The position numbers and the translations under genes were made by a program. From positions 1 through 64,000 of the forward strand of contig JAFVBC010000028.1 in the NCBI GenBank assembly GCA_017480185.1: 64,000 nucleotides of DNA. Reading direction: 5' to 3'. The DNA comes from Bacteroidales bacterium. GTDB lineage: Bacteria; Bacteroidota; Bacteroidia; Bacteroidales; P3. The notes beneath the pieces were generated by a model that saw only the letters and a list, made by a program, of their open reading frames with translations, searched no databases and was not told the origin of the DNA. Shown here piece by piece: positions 33,750 to 42,427 of the stretch (the stretch's first letter is position 1; each line of letters opens with the position of its first letter).

Positions 33750-34769
33750 ATGACACACAACAAGGTTCTGATTGTTTACACTGGTGGCACTATTGGCATG
33801 GTGCAGGACGAGAACGGCTCGCTGCATCCGTTTGCCCTTGACCGCATTTACGATGCTGTGCCTCAATTGCGCGCATGCGACTACGGTATTGACTCGGTTA
33901 CGCTCGACAATATCATCGACTCGTCGAATATGACCCCCTCGCTTTGGGTTGACATTGCGAGCATCATTGAACGGGAATACGACCACTATGATGGCTTTGT
34001 GGTGCTGCATGGCACCGACACGATGGCCTATACAGCCTCGGCTTTGAGTTTTATGTTTGCTCACCTGAACAAGCCCGTGGTGCTCACTGGTAGCCAGTTG
34101 CCACTGGGCATGCTGCGCAGCGATGGCCGCGAAAATATCATTTGTGCGCTTGAGATTGCGTCGACTCGTTTGGCACTTGTGCCCGAGGTGTGCATTTTCT
34201 TTATGAGCCATCTTTACCGTGGTAACCGCAGCACCAAGATTAGTGCCGAGAATTTTGATGCCTTCCAGACGTTCAACTACCCCTCGTTGGCGCGTGTGGG
34301 CATAGAGTTTAGTTTCAAAGAGCATCTATTTTTGCCCACCGACCGTCAGCCGTTGCAGGTTAACAAACAGTTTGAACGGCGCGTGGCGGTGCTGAAGTTG
34401 TTCCCCGGCATCGGGCCAGAGGTGGTCAATGCGCTGCTCGAAACGCCCGGACTGCAGGGTGTGGTGATGGAGACCTACGGCTCGGGCAACGCCCCCACCG
34501 ATGCGTGGTTTATCGAGGCGTTGGAACATGCCATTGAACGTGGCGTTACGGTGATGAGCGTTACGCAGTGTAAGGCAGGAGCTGTGAAGATGCGCCAGTA
34601 TGCTGCCAGCTGCGACCTCGACCGCATTGGCGTGGTGGGCGGTGGCGACATGACCATTGAGGCTGCCGTTACCAAGATGATGTATGTGCTCGGCACTCAC
34701 CACGGCGAGCCCGAAGTGGTGAGGCATTTGTTGGAAACACCCCTACGTGGTGAAATGTCAATGGGTTGA
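33750..34769 (+). CDS. ansA: L-asparaginase, type I (cytoplasmic)
   Basis: A 339-residue asparaginase hydrolysing L-asparagine to aspartate and ammonia. The first catalytic threonine lies in IVYTGGTIGM (T14), the second with its aspartate in LHGTDTMAYTASAL (T89-D90). The family block PVVLTGSQLPLGMLRSDGRENI follows. No signal peptide is present, so it is the cytosolic type. ATG 33750 (MTHNKVLIVY) is preferred over an upstream TTG. The stop TGA overlaps the ATG of the porT-like gene. Confidence 0.95.
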   Translation: MTHNKVLIVYTGGTIGMVQDENGSLHPFALDRIYDAVPQLRACDYGIDSVTLDNIIDSSNMTPSLWVDIASIIEREYDHYDGFVVLHGTDTMAYTASALSFMFAHLNKPVVLTGSQLPLGMLRSDGRENIICALEIASTRLALVPEVCIFFMSHLYRGNRSTKISAENFDAFQTFNYPSLARVGIEFSFKEHLFLPTDRQPLQVNKQFERRVAVLKLFPGIGPEVVNALLETPGLQGVVMETYGSGNAPTDAWFIEALEHAIERGVTVMSVTQCKAGAVKMRQYAASCDLDRIGVVGGGDMTIEAAVTKMMYVLGTHHGEPEVVRHLLETPLRGEMSMG

Positions 34770-35479
34770 TGAAACGATGGCTTGGGTTGATGGTGTTGCT
34801 GTTGCTGACAGGAGTTGGCAGCAGGGCGCAGATTGTCAACCTCGGGCAGTTCGATAGTCGCTTGTTGCATTATGGCATACAGGTGGGACTGACGCAGTCG
34901 AAGTTCGACCTCGATTTTGACCGCGATACCCCCTTGACCGACACGTTGCAGGGTGTGTCGTCGTTTTTTGCCCCCGGTTTTCACATTGCCGTGGTGGGCG
35001 ACTTGCGCCTGGGGCGATGGTTCAACCTGCGCATGATTCCGGGCGTAACCCTCATTACACGCCGATTGGACTATTCGTGGCAGGCCGATTACCTTGAAAA
35101 CCATCGTCTGTCGGAGCTTTCACGCAACGTCGAGTCGGTCTATGGCGAGGTGCCTATAGAGTTGAAGTTTAGGGCTATGCGCTATGGAAATTTTCGTCCC
35201 TATCTTACCGCTGGCGGCGCTTATGCTTTCGATTTTGCCTCGTTGCGCGACAATAAAAACCGCACCAACGAGAGTATTGTGCGCTTGCAGTCGAGCGACG
35301 TGCGTGCCACTGTCGGCGTTGGTGCCGACTTCTTCTTGCACTATGTGAAGTTTGCCATAGAGTTGAAACTGTCGCTGGGGCTGGTGGATTTGAAAGTGCC
35401 CGACGATGATATTTACATTCGTGGCATGGAGGCCTTGCATTCGCGCACCATATTGGTGGCATTTACCTTTGAAGGCTGA
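34769..35479 (+). CDS. porT: PorT-like outer-membrane beta-barrel protein (T9SS)
   Basis: A 236-residue exported protein with a signal peptide (LGLMVLLLLTGVGSRAQ) and an eight-strand-type barrel. The family pattern is visible: LLHYGIQVGLTQSKFDLDF, APGFHIAVVGDLRLGRWFNLRMIPGVTLITRRLDY, then GNFRPYLTAGGAYAFDF and a terminal TILVAFTF. PorT/SprT proteins are needed for type IX secretion. The name rests on pattern similarity only, and a generic outer-membrane barrel cannot be excluded. It starts within the stop of ansA (TGATG). Its last 17 bases overlap the convergent FAD gene. Confidence 0.7.
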   Translation: MKRWLGLMVLLLLTGVGSRAQIVNLGQFDSRLLHYGIQVGLTQSKFDLDFDRDTPLTDTLQGVSSFFAPGFHIAVVGDLRLGRWFNLRMIPGVTLITRRLDYSWQADYLENHRLSELSRNVESVYGEVPIELKFRAMRYGNFRPYLTAGGAYAFDFASLRDNKNRTNESIVRLQSSDVRATVGVGADFFLHYVKFAIELKLSLGLVDLKVPDDDIYIRGMEALHSRTILVAFTFEG

Positions 35480-37010
35480 CCAAAGCGTCGATGCAGCGCA
35501 TGCCATCGATGGCCGACGACACGATGCCACCGGCATAGCCAGCCCCTTCGCCACAGGGGTATAGGCGTGGCAGTTGGGGGTGTTGAAGCGTGATGGGGTT
35601 GCGCGGAATGCGCACCGGCGACGACGTGCGGCTCTCAACACCAAGCAGTGTGGCTTGATTGGTTACAAATCCATGCATCTTCTTATCGAACAAAGGAAAA
35701 GCCTGTCGCAAAGCATCGGCCACAAAGGAGGGTAGTAGGTTGTGCAGAGGTGCGGCGATGGTGTGCCCCACATAGTTGGTGCGAGGAAGCGTTGCCGATT
35801 CGCGCTGCGAAAGAAAGTCGACGAGGCGTTGTGTTGGTGCGTCGACAGAAAGGTTGGCAGCCTGATAAAAACGTTGCTCGACGGCCTCTTGAAAGTGCAT
35901 CAAGGCCAGTGGTGAGTTGTCGCGCACGTCGGATGGACGCACCTCTACGGCAATGCCACTGTTGGCATAGCCCGAGTTGCGTGCGGCGTTGCTCATGCCG
36001 TTCACCACCTGTTGCCCAGGGGCTGTGGCGGCTGGTACAATCACTCCGCCAGGACACATGCAGAACGAGAACACAGCGCGGTCGGCGACATGGGCTGTCA
36101 GACTGTAGGTGGCTGGGGGCAGCAGTGGCGAATGGGTAGAACCGTGATACTGGATGTTGTCTATCAGCTGTTGCGGATGCTCTACGCGTACACCCAAGGC
36201 GAAGGCTTTGGGTTCGACGAGCCAGCCCGATTGATGGAAAAGATGGTAGATGTTGCGCGCGGAATGTCCTGTGGCCAGCACCACCCCAACCCCTTCGAAA
36301 GAGGCTCCTTCTTGGGTTTTAACACCTCGCACCTCGCCGTTCTTTATTATGAGGGAGGTAACTGTGTGCGAGAAGTGGTACTCGCCCCCGTGAGCCTCTA
36401 TGGTGCGGCGCATGTTGGCAATGATGGCAGGCAGACGATCGGTGCCAATATGGGCATGGGCATCGATGCGAAGTGAAGGGTCGCCCCCGTGTTCGATAAA
36501 CTTCTCGATCACGTCCGATACGTTGCCACGCTTGGTTGAACGGGTATAGAGTTTGCCATCGCTAAATGTGCCAGCTCCGCCTTCGCCAAAGCACCAGTTG
36601 CTGGTTGCATCGACTTGGTGTCGGCGGGCTATTTGAGCAATGTCGAGTCGCCGTTGCTCGACGGCTTTGCCTCGTTCTACAATTATGGGACGCAACCCCA
36701 CCTCAAGGGCGCGCAGTGCAGCAAAAAGACCTGACGGTCCGGCTCCGACAATCACCACCGACGGCGCATGATGGCAGTCGGTGTAGGTGGCATAGGGCTC
36801 GGGGTGTGGAAGGGGAGGCTCGCCGTTGAAACGCACTGAAAGGGAGGTGTGATAGCACACCTTGCGGCCACGGCAGTCGATGGCAGCGCGGAGCACAGTG
36901 ATGTCGGCAATGTCGGTGGGGGCAATGCCAGCCTTTTTTGCCACGGCGTGGCGCATGAGTTCGGGGGTGAAATATTGCTCGGGGGTGAGATCGGTTTGCA
37001 GGGTAATCAT
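35463..37010 (-). CDS. FAD-dependent dehydrogenase-family protein, role unknown
   Basis: About 515 residues. An N-terminal ~90-residue domain precedes the FAD-binding Rossmann fold (VVIVGAGPSGLFAALRALE, about 85-103; ERGKAVEQR after the second strand). Further blocks are CFGEGGAGTFSDGKLYTRS, VVLATGHSARNIYHL and the closing CGEGAGYAGGIVSSAIDGM typical of this group of uncharacterised dehydrogenases. Four Cys/Met-rich residues (FSFCMCPGG) lie mid-protein. The substrate is unknown. ATG 37010 (MITLQTDLTPEQYF) is chosen because upstream codons look non-coding. It converges on the porT-like gene with a 17-base overlap and no terminator between. Confidence 0.85.
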   Translation of the reverse strand: MITLQTDLTPEQYFTPELMRHAVAKKAGIAPTDIADITVLRAAIDCRGRKVCYHTSLSVRFNGEPPLPHPEPYATYTDCHHAPSVVIVGAGPSGLFAALRALEVGLRPIIVERGKAVEQRRLDIAQIARRHQVDATSNWCFGEGGAGTFSDGKLYTRSTKRGNVSDVIEKFIEHGGDPSLRIDAHAHIGTDRLPAIIANMRRTIEAHGGEYHFSHTVTSLIIKNGEVRGVKTQEGASFEGVGVVLATGHSARNIYHLFHQSGWLVEPKAFALGVRVEHPQQLIDNIQYHGSTHSPLLPPATYSLTAHVADRAVFSFCMCPGGVIVPAATAPGQQVVNGMSNAARNSGYANSGIAVEVRPSDVRDNSPLALMHFQEAVEQRFYQAANLSVDAPTQRLVDFLSQRESATLPRTNYVGHTIAAPLHNLLPSFVADALRQAFPLFDKKMHGFVTNQATLLGVESRTSSPVRIPRNPITLQHPQLPRLYPCGEGAGYAGGIVSSAIDGMRCIDALVSLQR

Positions 37011-37155
37011 GGGGTGATGGTATAGCGCGGAATGTGCTGCCTTGAATGGGGCTCGGTATGCCGCCGCAAAGTGCAAATTTAGCAATAAAAAGCTTTCAGA
37101 TGCTTCCAAATGCTTACGTATGGGATACAAACATCGGTTGTGCGTCAAAAAAACG

Positions 37156-37163
37156 TACCTTTG
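37156..37163 (+). promoter_or_regulatory. -7 element of the sulfatase-type gene
   Basis: TACCTTTG followed by CAGCCGTT and then the ATG at 37172: an 8-base spacing identical to the one at 33497, predicting a leaderless mRNA. Confidence 0.7.
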
Positions 37164-37171
37164 CAGCCGTT

Positions 37172-39097
37172 ATGAAAAAATATGCTCGGTTAAACTATTT
37201 GCTGGCAACCTATGTGGCCGCCATAGTCTACTTTACCCTTTTTAGGGTTGTGGAAACTGTGGTTTATGGGGCGCAGACAGAGGGTGGACTGAATATGGAC
37301 GGTCTGTATTGGCGTGCACTCGTCATGGGGTGGCGGTTTGACACGGTGGTGTGTTGCTATGCCTTGGCATTGCCTGCCCTGGCCTTGTTGGTTGGCGAGT
37401 TTGCAAGGATAAAGAGCAAAGTATACTACAAGGTGGTCCACTATTTTGACATGGTGGTGTTTACCGTATGTTTTTTTGCTTGTGCAGCCGATATTCCGTA
37501 CTTCTGCTACTTCTTCTCGCGGCTTGATGTAGTGGCTTTGTCGTGGGCAGATTCGCCCAAGGTGGTGTTGGATATGATTGTCAGCGAGCCCTCGTATGTG
37601 GTGTTCTTCCTTGTGTTTGTGGTTGTGGCCGTGTCGTGGTGGCTGCTGATGAAGTGGTTGTTGCGCAAACTTTTATTGGATAATATTGACCAATATATCC
37701 CACTGAAATGGAGCGTCCCTTTGGCGGTGGTGCTTGTGTTTGCCATGTTTGTTGGTATGAGGGGGAGGCTTTCGAAGAAAAGTCCGATACGTGTGGGAAC
37801 GGCTTCGTTTTGTGGCAATGCTTTCTTGAATCAGATTGGTTTGAATCCTGTATTCACTTTTCTGAAAAGTGCAGAGGAACTGACCAAAGAGGTCAACCGC
37901 GAGGTGGCTTTTATGTCGGCCGACGAAGCCTTGCAGGTGGTCGACGAGATGCGTAATGCAGCCACCGACACCCTGGGATTACCCGTTGTGAGTTTGTCAC
38001 AAGGCACTAATGTCGTGTTGGTTATCATGGAAAGTATGACGGTTGAGAAGACCTCTCTTGGCGAAGATGCTGCAAATAGTTTGACGCCGAATCTTGATAG
38101 TTTGATGCGTGGGGGATTGCTATTCAGCCAAATATACTCGGCCGGTATTCACACATACAACGGCATTTATTCCACCCTTTATTCCCACCCAGCCATATTA
38201 GCTCGGCACACTATGAAGCACGCTACTATGCCAAAGATGTGCGGTCTGCCACAAGTGCTGGAAGAGAATGGCTATCAAACGGCCTATTTTATGACCCATG
38301 ATGAGGATTTTGACAATATGCGTGGGTTCCTCTTCAATAACGGTTTTCAACACATATTCGGACAGCATTCGTACCCCCAATCGGAAGTGGTTGGAACATG
38401 GGGAGTGCCCGACCATGTGATGTTCGATCATGCCCTTGCCTATTGCAACGCTATTGCCGAAGATGGACCATTCTTTACCTGCATTATGACCTGTAGTGAT
38501 CACAGTCCGTATGTGTTTCCCGACGGCATTGACTTGAAGCCAAGGCATGACGAGATTGGAAAAAAAATGGTGGAGTATGCCGATTGGGCGATAGGTAGAT
38601 TTATGAATGAGGCAGCAAAGCAGGCATGGTTTACAAACACGGTGTTTGTCTTTGTGGCCGATCATGGGGCTTCGGGACGACCATTGTATGAAATATCGTT
38701 GCCCTACAATCATATTCCATTGCTGTACTATTCGCCAAGAGATATAAGACCATGTGTTGTAAGTCAGCCTGGATGTCAGATAGATGCTGCTCCAACACTT
38801 ATTTCGATGCTGCCAGTGGAGTGGAAGAACAACACGTTGGGCGTAGATATGCTGCGCGTGAAAAGGCCATATGCCTATTTTAGTGCCGATGATAAAGTGG
38901 GCGTGGTGGACGATGAGTGGCTCTATATCTATAATTGCAAGCAGGAAAAAGAGAGCCTGTTCGACTATAAAAACCGAAGCACAAGGAATGTGATAGATAG
39001 TTTGCCCGATAAAGCTTTGGCGATGAGGCGTTATGCTTTGGGAATGATTCAGCACAGCCAACAGATGTTGCTCGAAAAAACTACGGGGTGCAAGTGA
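37172..39097 (+). CDS. LTA synthase-family sulfatase / phospho-headgroup transferase
   Basis: A 641-residue inner-membrane protein with five N-terminal helices (about 10-210) and a periplasmic sulfatase-fold domain (about 265-590). Active-site features: NVVLVIMESM (metal acid), candidate nucleophile T328 in GIHTYNGIYSTLYS, TCSDHSPYVFP and VFVADHGASGRP. The family includes lipoteichoic acid synthases and, in Gram-negatives, enzymes that put phosphoglycerol or phosphoethanolamine on envelope glycans or lipids. Here the donor and acceptor are unknown. The ATG is taken at 37172, 8 bases behind the -7 element. Nothing upstream in frame is plausible coding sequence. Confidence 0.88.
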   Translation: MKKYARLNYLLATYVAAIVYFTLFRVVETVVYGAQTEGGLNMDGLYWRALVMGWRFDTVVCCYALALPALALLVGEFARIKSKVYYKVVHYFDMVVFTVCFFACAADIPYFCYFFSRLDVVALSWADSPKVVLDMIVSEPSYVVFFLVFVVVAVSWWLLMKWLLRKLLLDNIDQYIPLKWSVPLAVVLVFAMFVGMRGRLSKKSPIRVGTASFCGNAFLNQIGLNPVFTFLKSAEELTKEVNREVAFMSADEALQVVDEMRNAATDTLGLPVVSLSQGTNVVLVIMESMTVEKTSLGEDAANSLTPNLDSLMRGGLLFSQIYSAGIHTYNGIYSTLYSHPAILARHTMKHATMPKMCGLPQVLEENGYQTAYFMTHDEDFDNMRGFLFNNGFQHIFGQHSYPQSEVVGTWGVPDHVMFDHALAYCNAIAEDGPFFTCIMTCSDHSPYVFPDGIDLKPRHDEIGKKMVEYADWAIGRFMNEAAKQAWFTNTVFVFVADHGASGRPLYEISLPYNHIPLLYYSPRDIRPCVVSQPGCQIDAAPTLISMLPVEWKNNTLGVDMLRVKRPYAYFSADDKVGVVDDEWLYIYNCKQEKESLFDYKNRSTRNVIDSLPDKALAMRRYALGMIQHSQQMLLEKTTGCK

Positions 39098-39102
39098 AGA
39101 AT

Positions 39103-41181
39103 ATGCCATCAACATTCCAACTACACTCGGATTTTAAGCCAATGGGCGACCAACCAGATGCAATTCGGCAACTGGTTGATGGCATAAATAAAGGGCAGAG
39201 AGCCCAAGTTTTGCAGGGAGTAACAGGCTCGGGTAAGACGTTTACCATTGCAAATGTTATTGCCCAAGTAGAGAAACCTACGCTTGTTTTGAGCCACAAT
39301 AAAACGCTTGCTGCCCAACTATATGGTGAGTTTAAGCAGTTCTTCCCCGACAATGCAGTAGAGTATTTCGTGAGTTACTACGACTATTATCAACCCGAGG
39401 CCTATATTCCTTCCACCAATACCTATATTGAGAAAGACCTGGCTATCAATGATGAACTGGATAAGTTGCGGTTGAGAGCATCGTCGGCATTGCTCAGCGG
39501 AAGAAGAGATGTCGTGGTTGTAAGCTCGGTGAGTTGTATTTATGGCATAGGTAATCCAGACGAGTTCAAAAAAGGCACAATAACTCTGCATGTGGGACAA
39601 CGTGTGAAACGCGACGACCTACTGTTGCAACTGCTTAATGGCCAATATGTAAGAAATGAGATTGAGTTTACATACGGTAAGTTTCGTGTTAAGGGCGAAA
39701 CGGTAGATGTGTTCCCTTCTTTTGCCGATTTTTGCTACAGGGTTGGTTTTTGGGACGATGAAATAGAGTTTTTGGAGAGTTTTGACCCGGTTACAGGCAA
39801 GACATTGTTGCGCTTTGATGCGGTAACAATTTATCCTGCGAGCAATTTTCTTACTTCCAAAGACAATCTTCCGCAGGTGATTCGCCAAATACAGGATGAC
39901 ATGTATGAACGGCGAGATTATCTTTTCTCCATAGATAAACCAGTTGAGGCCAAACGATTGGAAGAGCGTGTGAACTATGACGTGGAGATGATACAAGAAC
40001 TTGGCTATTGTAGCGGCATTGAAAACTATTCACGCTACTTTGATGGACGCGACCCAGGCACTCGCCCTTTCTGCTTGATTGATTATTTCCCCGACGATTT
40101 TTTGTTGGTTATTGATGAAAGCCATGTAACGGTTCCACAGATTGGAGCTATGTATGGTGGCGATCGTAGTCGCAAGACATCGCTTGTTGATTATGGCTTT
40201 AGACTACCTTCAGCCTTGGATAATAGGCCGTTGAAATACGACGAGTTCTACGCTTTGACGGGGCAAACAATATACATCAGTGCCACCCCAGCAGATTATG
40301 AACTATCCGAGGCCGAAGGAGTGGTGGTTGAACAGGTTATTCGTCCCACCGGTTTATTAGACCCTGTTGTTGAGGTGCGCCCAGCGGTTAATCAGGTTGA
40401 CGATTTGCTGAATGAGATAGAGAATACCGTAGACCGAGGTGAGCGTGTGCTTGTTACCACTCTGACCAAGCGCATGGCCGAAGAGCTGACTTCCTACCTA
40501 ATCAATTTGGGCATAAAAAGTAAGTATATACACTCGGATGTAGACACTCTTGAAAGGGTGGAAATCATGCGCGACCTGCGTATGGGGGTGTTTGATGTGC
40601 TTGTTGGAGTGAATCTTTTGAGGGAGGGACTTGACTTGCCAGAGGTGAGTCTGGTAGCTATATTGGATGCCGATAAGGAGGGTTTTTTGCGTAGCGACCG
40701 GTCGTTGATACAAACCATTGGACGTGCGGCTCGCAACGTGCACAGCAAGGCCATACTTTATGGCGATACGGTGACGGGTTCAATGCAACGTGCTATAGAT
40801 ATAACTAATCGCCACCGAGAGAAACAAATAAGGTATAATTTGGAACATGGCATTGTTCCGAAACAGATTGTTAAGAGCACTGAGGCCATTCTCGGTACTA
40901 CAGGTGTGATAGAAGTAGCCGCGGAGGTATCGGGCAACGAGGTGGCACGTAGTAAGACGTATGACACAGCCAACGAACCCATACCCAAGGCAGCTGAAAA
41001 AGAGGCTGTGTATGAGGCCGACAAACGTCTGCTATCATTGACCAAAGAGCAGCTGAAGAAAGAGATAAAGACGGCGCAACGCAAGATGCAGCAGGCCGCC
41101 AAAGACCTTGACTTCATTGAGGCTGCTAAGCAGCGCGACGCCGTTAAGCGCATGCAAGACTTACTTGACGGCGCCCGATAG
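39103..41181 (+). CDS. uvrB: Excinuclease ABC subunit B
   Basis: A 692-residue UvrB, the damage-verifying helicase of nucleotide-excision repair. Walker A GVTGSGKT (about 42), the beta-hairpin YYDYYQPEAYIPSTNTYIEKD, DEAD-type VIDESHVTVPQ, GLDLPEVSLVAILDADKEGFLRS, RNVHSKAILYGD, and a C-terminal UVR motif (KEQLKKEIKTAQRKMQQAAKDLDFIEAAK) are all present. ATG 39103 follows the upstream stop by five bases; in-frame GTG codons slightly upstream (39088, 39094) are possible alternatives. It is coupled to the sulfatase gene. Confidence 0.97.
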   Translation: MPSTFQLHSDFKPMGDQPDAIRQLVDGINKGQRAQVLQGVTGSGKTFTIANVIAQVEKPTLVLSHNKTLAAQLYGEFKQFFPDNAVEYFVSYYDYYQPEAYIPSTNTYIEKDLAINDELDKLRLRASSALLSGRRDVVVVSSVSCIYGIGNPDEFKKGTITLHVGQRVKRDDLLLQLLNGQYVRNEIEFTYGKFRVKGETVDVFPSFADFCYRVGFWDDEIEFLESFDPVTGKTLLRFDAVTIYPASNFLTSKDNLPQVIRQIQDDMYERRDYLFSIDKPVEAKRLEERVNYDVEMIQELGYCSGIENYSRYFDGRDPGTRPFCLIDYFPDDFLLVIDESHVTVPQIGAMYGGDRSRKTSLVDYGFRLPSALDNRPLKYDEFYALTGQTIYISATPADYELSEAEGVVVEQVIRPTGLLDPVVEVRPAVNQVDDLLNEIENTVDRGERVLVTTLTKRMAEELTSYLINLGIKSKYIHSDVDTLERVEIMRDLRMGVFDVLVGVNLLREGLDLPEVSLVAILDADKEGFLRSDRSLIQTIGRAARNVHSKAILYGDTVTGSMQRAIDITNRHREKQIRYNLEHGIVPKQIVKSTEAILGTTGVIEVAAEVSGNEVARSKTYDTANEPIPKAAEKEAVYEADKRLLSLTKEQLKKEIKTAQRKMQQAAKDLDFIEAAKQRDAVKRMQDLLDGAR

Positions 41182-41200
41182 CGTGAAAGATATAGACAAA

Positions 41201-41243
41201 ATAGAGGGAGGCCACTTGCCTTTGGCGAGTGGCCTCCCTCTAT
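41201..41243. terminator. Bidirectional terminator between uvrB and the lipoprotein gene
   Basis: A 20-base stem (ATAGAGGGAGGCCACTTGCC with one G-T pair to its partner) around loop TTT. The minus-strand side continues TTTTGTCT; the plus side TTATG. Confidence 0.9.
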
Positions 41244-41261
41244 TTATGTATCCAATTCCCT

Positions 41262-42134
41262 TTACTTGGTTGAGATTACCAAATAGTCGGTATATTTCCA
41301 GAATTGAGCAGGATTGGTGATGTGGAGGTAGGCGGTAATTCCGCTGTCCTCGGTGTCGGCAACCAACTCGTAGCTGTTTTCTGGGTGTTGGGTAATCAGT
41401 TGCGGTTTCTTTTTGTTAATGGTGATGGTGCTCACCTTGGTACGGTCAATCTCGGTGAAACGTTCGGTGGTCATATCGTTGACTGTGCCTTGCTTACGGC
41501 CGATACCGATGAAACCACCAGTTTTGTTTACGATGCCAGCTTCTTTCAATTCGCTGTAGCTTCCCACTACAAAATAGGCGCGGTTTACATCGGCCATTTG
41601 TTGGGCAATAAAGTGGTCTTTTTCTTGGTTGGAAGCGGTGAGGTCGCTCACATTTTTGTTCAGCCCCTTGATAACTACCTTGTTGTTCTCTAATTCGGTG
41701 AGCAGTTCAGCTATTTGCGTTTCTTGAGCGTTGCTACGCTCTTCAAGACGTGCAACGTAGGCTTGCAATTCCTTATTCTTCTTACTCAAACTGTTTATAC
41801 GACCATTCAACTGAGCAATTTTCTCCTTGTTCGAGTTCATGATGCTCTCAATCGAGTTAATCTGTTCGGCTATCTCGTTTTTGCGGTCGTAGTTGCTCTC
41901 TGGATTGTTGCGACGCATTTCTTGTACCGACGAATATTTCGAAGACACTGTTGTTAGGTTGTCTTCGATCTCGGTCAATGTGGCAAACAGGTCGTTCATT
42001 TCTGCGTCTTTGGCCGTTACCACGCTTTTCAACGAATCGATGGTGTTGTTGGCTGCGTCAAGTTCTTTTTGATTGCACGATACAAAGCCCAGCGTCATCG
42101 TTATCAGGCTCAATGCCAATAATGTCTTTTTCAT
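41262..42134 (-). CDS. Coiled-coil lipoprotein, unknown function
   Basis: A 290-residue lipoprotein: signal peptide MKKTLLALSLITMTLGFVS with lipobox Cys20. Residues about 25-185 are a long coiled coil rich in Glu/Asn/Lys heptads (TIDSLKSVVTAKDAEMNDL, QLNGRINSLSKKNKELQAYV). A compact C-terminal domain (about 190-290; AYFVVGSYSELKEAGIVNKTGGF, then VSTITINKKKPQLITQHP) follows. Homologous architecture is common in Bacteroidales but the role is unknown; an envelope or peptidoglycan-linked spacer is possible. Monocistronic between a terminator and a repeat-containing gap. Confidence 0.85.
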   Translation of the reverse strand: MKKTLLALSLITMTLGFVSCNQKELDAANNTIDSLKSVVTAKDAEMNDLFATLTEIEDNLTTVSSKYSSVQEMRRNNPESNYDRKNEIAEQINSIESIMNSNKEKIAQLNGRINSLSKKNKELQAYVARLEERSNAQETQIAELLTELENNKVVIKGLNKNVSDLTASNQEKDHFIAQQMADVNRAYFVVGSYSELKEAGIVNKTGGFIGIGRKQGTVNDMTTERFTEIDRTKVSTITINKKKPQLITQHPENSYELVADTEDSGITAYLHITNPAQFWKYTDYLVISTK

Positions 42135-42257
42135 AGTTTTATGTTTTTTTGTTTCTTTTCTTGTCCTTTGAACGCATTTTTATTGCAAGTGTTTAACGTT
42201 ATGTGCTATCTATTATTGCACGAAAGAATTGTTAAATGTGTTAAAAAAACTTAATTT

Positions 42258-42351
42258 GTCCCTATTAAGTCCTGATCAACTCCTGCTTTGGCAGGACTTG
42301 ATAGGGCGATGATAGGGAGTTGGGCAGGACTTGATAGGGCGATGATAGCGG
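42258..42351. repeat. GGACTTGATAGGG repeat element, tandem copies
   Basis: GCAGGACTTGATAGGGCGAT followed by GATAG occurs twice, starting at 42291 and 42324 (33-base period). An inverted half-copy CCCTATTAAGTCCTG (42260-42274) precedes them, so the first copy can fold back as a hairpin around TTTG. It fills much of the 293-base gap between the lipoprotein gene and mfd. Confidence 0.85.
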
Positions 42352-42390
42352 TTATCCACCCCTAATGGGCGTGTGTTTGTTGCTTTTTTG

Positions 42391-42398
42391 TATTTTTG
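42391..42398 (+). promoter_or_regulatory. -7 element upstream of mfd
   Basis: TATTTTTG fits TAnnTTTG and lies 29 bases before the chosen ATG at 42428. No clear -33 element is seen at the usual distance. Confidence 0.5.
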
Positions 42399-42427
42399 CC
42401 AATCGATTTTATGGCTACTATTTGCTC

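Noticed and set aside
35463..35479. Convergent 17-base overlap of the porT-like and FAD genes as something special
   Set aside because: Short convergent overlaps are common; both frames have normal C-termini.
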